Shown: one piece after another, positions 31,673-33,826 of the stretch
How positions within the stretch are numbered: position 1 is the first letter of the stretch
Layout of the letters: every line of letters starts with the position of its first letter
Source: Anaerolineales bacterium
GTDB taxonomy: Bacteria; Chloroflexota; Anaerolineae; Anaerolineales; Villigracilaceae
Length of the DNA stretch: 33,826 nucleotides
Reading direction: 5' to 3'
Assembly: GCA_016932715.1 (NCBI GenBank)
Contig: JAFGCG010000145.1
Coordinates: 1-33,826 of the forward strand
Position numbers and translations under genes: made by a program
The notes under the pieces: generated by a model
The model's input: the letters and a program-made list of their open reading frames with translations, nothing else
What the model was told of the DNA's origin: nothing
The model's database searches: none

Positions 31673-32380
31673 CCCTTCGAACCGATAGCCTCCGCCTCTG
31701 ACCGTCACAATGCGGACTGGCTTGCCCGGCTCGTCTTCGATCTTTTGCCGCAGCCAGCGGACGTGCACGTCAACGGTGCGGCTGTCACCGATGAAGTCCC
31801 AGCCCCAGACGCGCTCGAGGATGAATTCGCGCGAGAGCATCTGACCTTTGTGTTCGGCAAAGAAGAGCAGCAATTCATATTCCTGCGGCTTGAGCGAGAG
31901 TGGGCTGCCATTGAGAGTTACTTCGCGGCGGGTGAGATTGATCGTGAGATTCCCAAACGTCAGCTTCTCCTGCGGGGTTGCTTCTGCGTTGGATTTTTCG
32001 AGTTCTTCCCGTAACAGGCGTGAACGCCGCAATTGTGCCTTGACGCGCGCCATCAGCTCGCGCATCGAGAAAGGCTTGGTCAGGTAATCATCCGCGCCCA
32101 CTTCGAGGCCGACGACGCGGTCGATCTCGTCATCGCGGGCGGTGAGCATCAGGATGGGTGTGATCATCTCCTTGCGCAGGATGCGGCAGACCTCGAAGCC
32201 GTCTATTTCGGGGAGCATGAGGTCGAGGACGATCAGATCGGGTTTCAGGCGCCGCGCGGATTCGAGGGCGGAGCGCCCATCGCCAACAGCTTCCACGGCA
32301 AAGCCATCCTTCTTGAGGTTGTAGGAAAGCGTATCACGCAGGGCGGGTTCGTCTTCGACGACCAGAATGGATTCAGGCAT
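31670..32380 (-). CDS. phoB: Phosphate-responsive regulator PhoB (OmpR family)
   Basis: A 236-residue response regulator. The receiver domain has the acidic pair in VVEDEP, phosphorylated Asp53 in LIVLDLMLP, Thr in MLTARDDE and Lys in [10 protein letters not shown] (about 102). The winged-helix domain (about 130-236) has [20 protein letters not shown] and a recognition helix region [17 protein letters not shown], ending [10 protein letters not shown] as in PhoB/PhoP. The ATG at 32380 is preferred over a TTG at 32392. It comes before phoR in the same unit and has a Pho box, so it should regulate itself. Confidence 0.93.
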   Translation of the reverse strand: MPESILVVEDEPALRDTLSYNLKKDGFAVEAVGDGRSALESARRLKPDLIVLDLMLPEIDGFEVCRILRKEMITPILMLTARDDEIDRVVGLEVGADDYLTKPFSMRELMARVKAQLRRSRLLREELEKSNAEATPQEKLTFGNLTINLTRREVTLNGSPLSLKPQEYELLLFFAEHKGQMLSREFILERVWGWDFIGDSRTVDVHVRWLRQKIEDEPGKPVRIVTVRGGGYRFEG

Positions 32381-32393
32381 AATTGTTAACAAA

Positions 32394-32436
32394 CTATACC
32401 ATAAGACATTTTTGCCGAAGTTAATATCCTGTTAAT
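32394..32436 (-). promoter_or_regulatory. Pho box and -10 of phoB
   Basis: On the minus strand ATTAACAGGATATTAAC (32436-32420): TTAAC sites with an 11-base period, then 20 bases, then TATAGT (32399-32394), then 13 bases to the ATG. The Pho box takes the place of the -35, as at activator-dependent PhoB promoters. Confidence 0.7.
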
Positions 32437-32457
32437 GGGTTTGATGTCGGAAAAGGA

Positions 32458-33726
32458 TTATTTTCGAGAAGATAGATGGAAAGTCTCTGTGCCTGAGAAG
32501 GACTTTGTCAATCCTTCCGATTCCAGCGCCATGACGCGGCTGGGAGCGAAGAACGCAAAATCGAAGTTCGTTTCATCGCCCGCTTTTTTGCCCGGGATGG
32601 GCATCAGCCGCGCAGTGAGAGGTTTGTCGAGGCGCACAGCCAGAGCGCAAAGGTCCAGCAGCAGGGGGATCAACTGTTCTGAGGTTGTGTCTCCCGGGAG
32701 CGGGACAGTATCCAATCCCGTTCCACAGACAGCCGAATAGAGCAGAGCATCTTTGATGGTGAGCCTCCCTTCCGCGGCGCGCCTGGCGAGGACAGAATCT
32801 TCGAGGACCGGCTGCATGAATCCGCTGAAACCGGTGTGCGGGAAGTCGGCGCGGTCGATGGCTTCGGTCAGGATGGCCGCGGCAGCGAGAGAACCGTGTA
32901 AGCCAATCTGTGGGATACCCATTTGTTCCACAGCGTTGCCAAGCGAGGCGGCGTCGTCCGGGAAGGGAGCGAGGGAGAAGTCGATGCCGAGGAATTTGGT
33001 GAATTGGTGATTGGGCGATTGGTGGTTGGTAGATTGGGAATTGGGGAGTAGGGATTGTGCAACGCGTGTGACTGCCTGTCCGTGTTTTGTGATTTCTGAA
33101 ATTAAAGCCTGTCTTCCATCTTCCAATGTTTTGGCATTCTCGAAAGCCCGGACTGCCAAATCAGCCGATTCGGTCGCGATGGCAAAGGCCGGCTCGTCAC
33201 GGTCATGGTACGAGGCCGGGAAGAACGGCGCGCCCGCCTGCACATTTGCCAGGGCCGCGAATTGCAGGTTGGCAAATCCGTTTGGCTCGATGGGTGCAGA
33301 CCTGACGATCACCTCTGCGCAGAGGCGCACAGCGGATAGATAAATTTTGGAGTCGGACAGCTTGCTGTCCACTTTGCCTGCCATCACGCCGCCGAAGAAA
33401 ACATTTTTGGAAACAAAAATAGCCTCGGGGATCACTTCATAACTGCGCGGCATCTCTGGCAGTGCCGGACCGAGAGAGACATATCCGATTTTGAGCTGTC
33501 CGGCGATGTCAGCAATTCCGCTTGTCAGTTCCGGCAACTTGCCGATATTTTCAGCGCCCAGCAAGTTGGGAAACGGAATGGTCGCCAATCGTACTGTCTG
33601 CACTTCATAGCCCGCGGCTTCATAGGCGGACCTGGCTTCGGAGAGGAATTGTCCCGCTTTTTGCAGGACTTTTTCATCGAGTGGGTATTGGGGATTGCAA
33701 AAATAAGTGATGGAACGGATTTTCAT
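32458..33726 (-). CDS. DUF711 (UPF0210) family protein
   Basis: A 422-residue protein of the DUF711 family, related to the glycyl-radical-like fold but without known activity. Family segments include KIRSITYFCNPQYPLDEKVL at the N-terminus, FLGIDFSLAPFPDDAASLG (about 245-263) and the C-terminal VCGTGLDTVPLPGDTT region (about 332-348). Two repeat-derived stretches are translated in frame: about residues 119-126 (palindromic element) and about 223-242 (Asn/Gln/Ser/Pro-rich). Both fall between conserved blocks, so the enzyme core may tolerate them. It is divergent from phoB's neighbourhood only by a 77-base gap and is not obviously part of the Pho regulon. Confidence 0.85.
   Translation of the reverse strand: MKIRSITYFCNPQYPLDEKVLQKAGQFLSEARSAYEAAGYEVQTVRLATIPFPNLLGAENIGKLPELTSGIADIAGQLKIGYVSLGPALPEMPRSYEVIPEAIFVSKNVFFGGVMAGKVDSKLSDSKIYLSAVRLCAEVIVRSAPIEPNGFANLQFAALANVQAGAPFFPASYHDRDEPAFAIATESADLAVRAFENAKTLEDGRQALISEITKHGQAVTRVAQSLLPNSQSTNHQSPNHQFTKFLGIDFSLAPFPDDAASLGNAVEQMGIPQIGLHGSLAAAAILTEAIDRADFPHTGFSGFMQPVLEDSVLARRAAEGRLTIKDALLYSAVCGTGLDTVPLPGDTTSEQLIPLLLDLCALAVRLDKPLTARLMPIPGKKAGDETNFDFAFFAPSRVMALESEGLTKSFSGTETFHLSSRK
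33001..33060. repeat. CCAATC-type repeat translated inside the DUF711 gene
   Basis: On the plus strand units of GATTGGG/GGTTGGTA recur through 60 bases with no stop in the DUF711 frame. They give a low-complexity run of Asn, Gln, Ser, Pro and His (about residues 223-242) unlike the rest of the protein. Confidence 0.65.
33349..33370. repeat. Palindromic element inside the DUF711 gene
   Basis: GGAGTC followed by a perfect hairpin GGACAGC-TT-GCTGTCC (33355-33370). It matches 19 of 22 bases of the element at 10253-10274 in the TMADH-like gene and is read in the same orientation relative to its host gene. Confidence 0.6.
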
Positions 33727-33741
33727 ATTACTTATTTTGTC

Positions 33742-33755
33742 TGATTACCTTACAC
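33742..33755 (-). promoter_or_regulatory. 14-base motif shared with the GNAT gene upstream region
   Basis: GTGTAAGGTAATCA on the minus strand, 15 bases before the DUF711 start, is identical to 72-85 on the plus strand, 23 bases before the GNAT start. It may be a promoter or control element; chance cannot be excluded. The rest of 33727-33826 shows nothing else. Confidence 0.3.
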
Positions 33756-33826
33756 AATTGCATTTTGCGTGACTGGAATAACAACGGGTTTCAATCTCAG
33801 GTTGGATAAACAAGCCTGAAAAGCAG

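Overview
The window looks like chromosomal DNA of a Chloroflexota bacterium, most likely class Anaerolineae. This is an inference from gene content (several Pst paralogs, a polyphosphate cassette, DUF711, a trimethylamine-dehydrogenase-like flavoenzyme) and from many different short dispersed repeats in the intergenic gaps; no rRNA or other marker gene is present. Coding density is high. I saw no tRNA, rRNA, CRISPR array, transposase or prophage module.

Layout. 1-1.6 kb: a GNAT acetyltransferase and a small four-helix membrane protein. 1.8-6.25 kb (minus strand): an AI-2E-type exporter, a 99-residue acidic protein, a P1-family peptidase and a large polytopic membrane protein. 6.4-7 kb: an FHA-domain protein with its own promoter and terminator. 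7.2-9.7 kb (plus): a nicotinamidase-like hydrolase and a nicotinate phosphoribosyltransferase, a probable NAD salvage pair. 9.8-11.9 kb (minus): a TMADH/histamine-dehydrogenase-like flavoprotein.

From 11.9 kb to 32.4 kb the window is a phosphate island. It holds pstSCAB-arsC (minus, system 1), an orphan pstB (plus, divergent from pstS1), pstSCAB-arsC-phoU (minus, system 2), a PHP phosphoesterase / 31-residue membrane peptide / surE operon (minus), a phoU-ppx-CHAD-sixA-ppk operon (plus), and phoB-phoR (minus, convergent with and overlapping ppk). A DUF711 gene closes the window.

How it fits together. PhoR/PhoB probably senses phosphate starvation and acts at direct repeats of TTAAC with an 11-base period. 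I found these upstream of pstS2, the PHP-surE operon, the phoU2-ppx-ppk operon and phoB itself, but not upstream of pst system 1. That would couple high-affinity uptake, phosphate release from nucleotides and polyphosphate turnover, while system 1 is driven by a different, leaderless promoter with a palindrome in its spacer. Each pst operon also carries a thioredoxin-type arsenate reductase, which suggests reduction of arsenate that enters with phosphate.

The most unusual points are the Pho-box set, two related tiny membrane peptides flanking the PHP gene, two PstB paralogs with altered ATPase motifs, and repeat elements that have entered reading frames (TMADH-like enzyme, DUF711 protein, the PstS1 C-terminus, PhoR).
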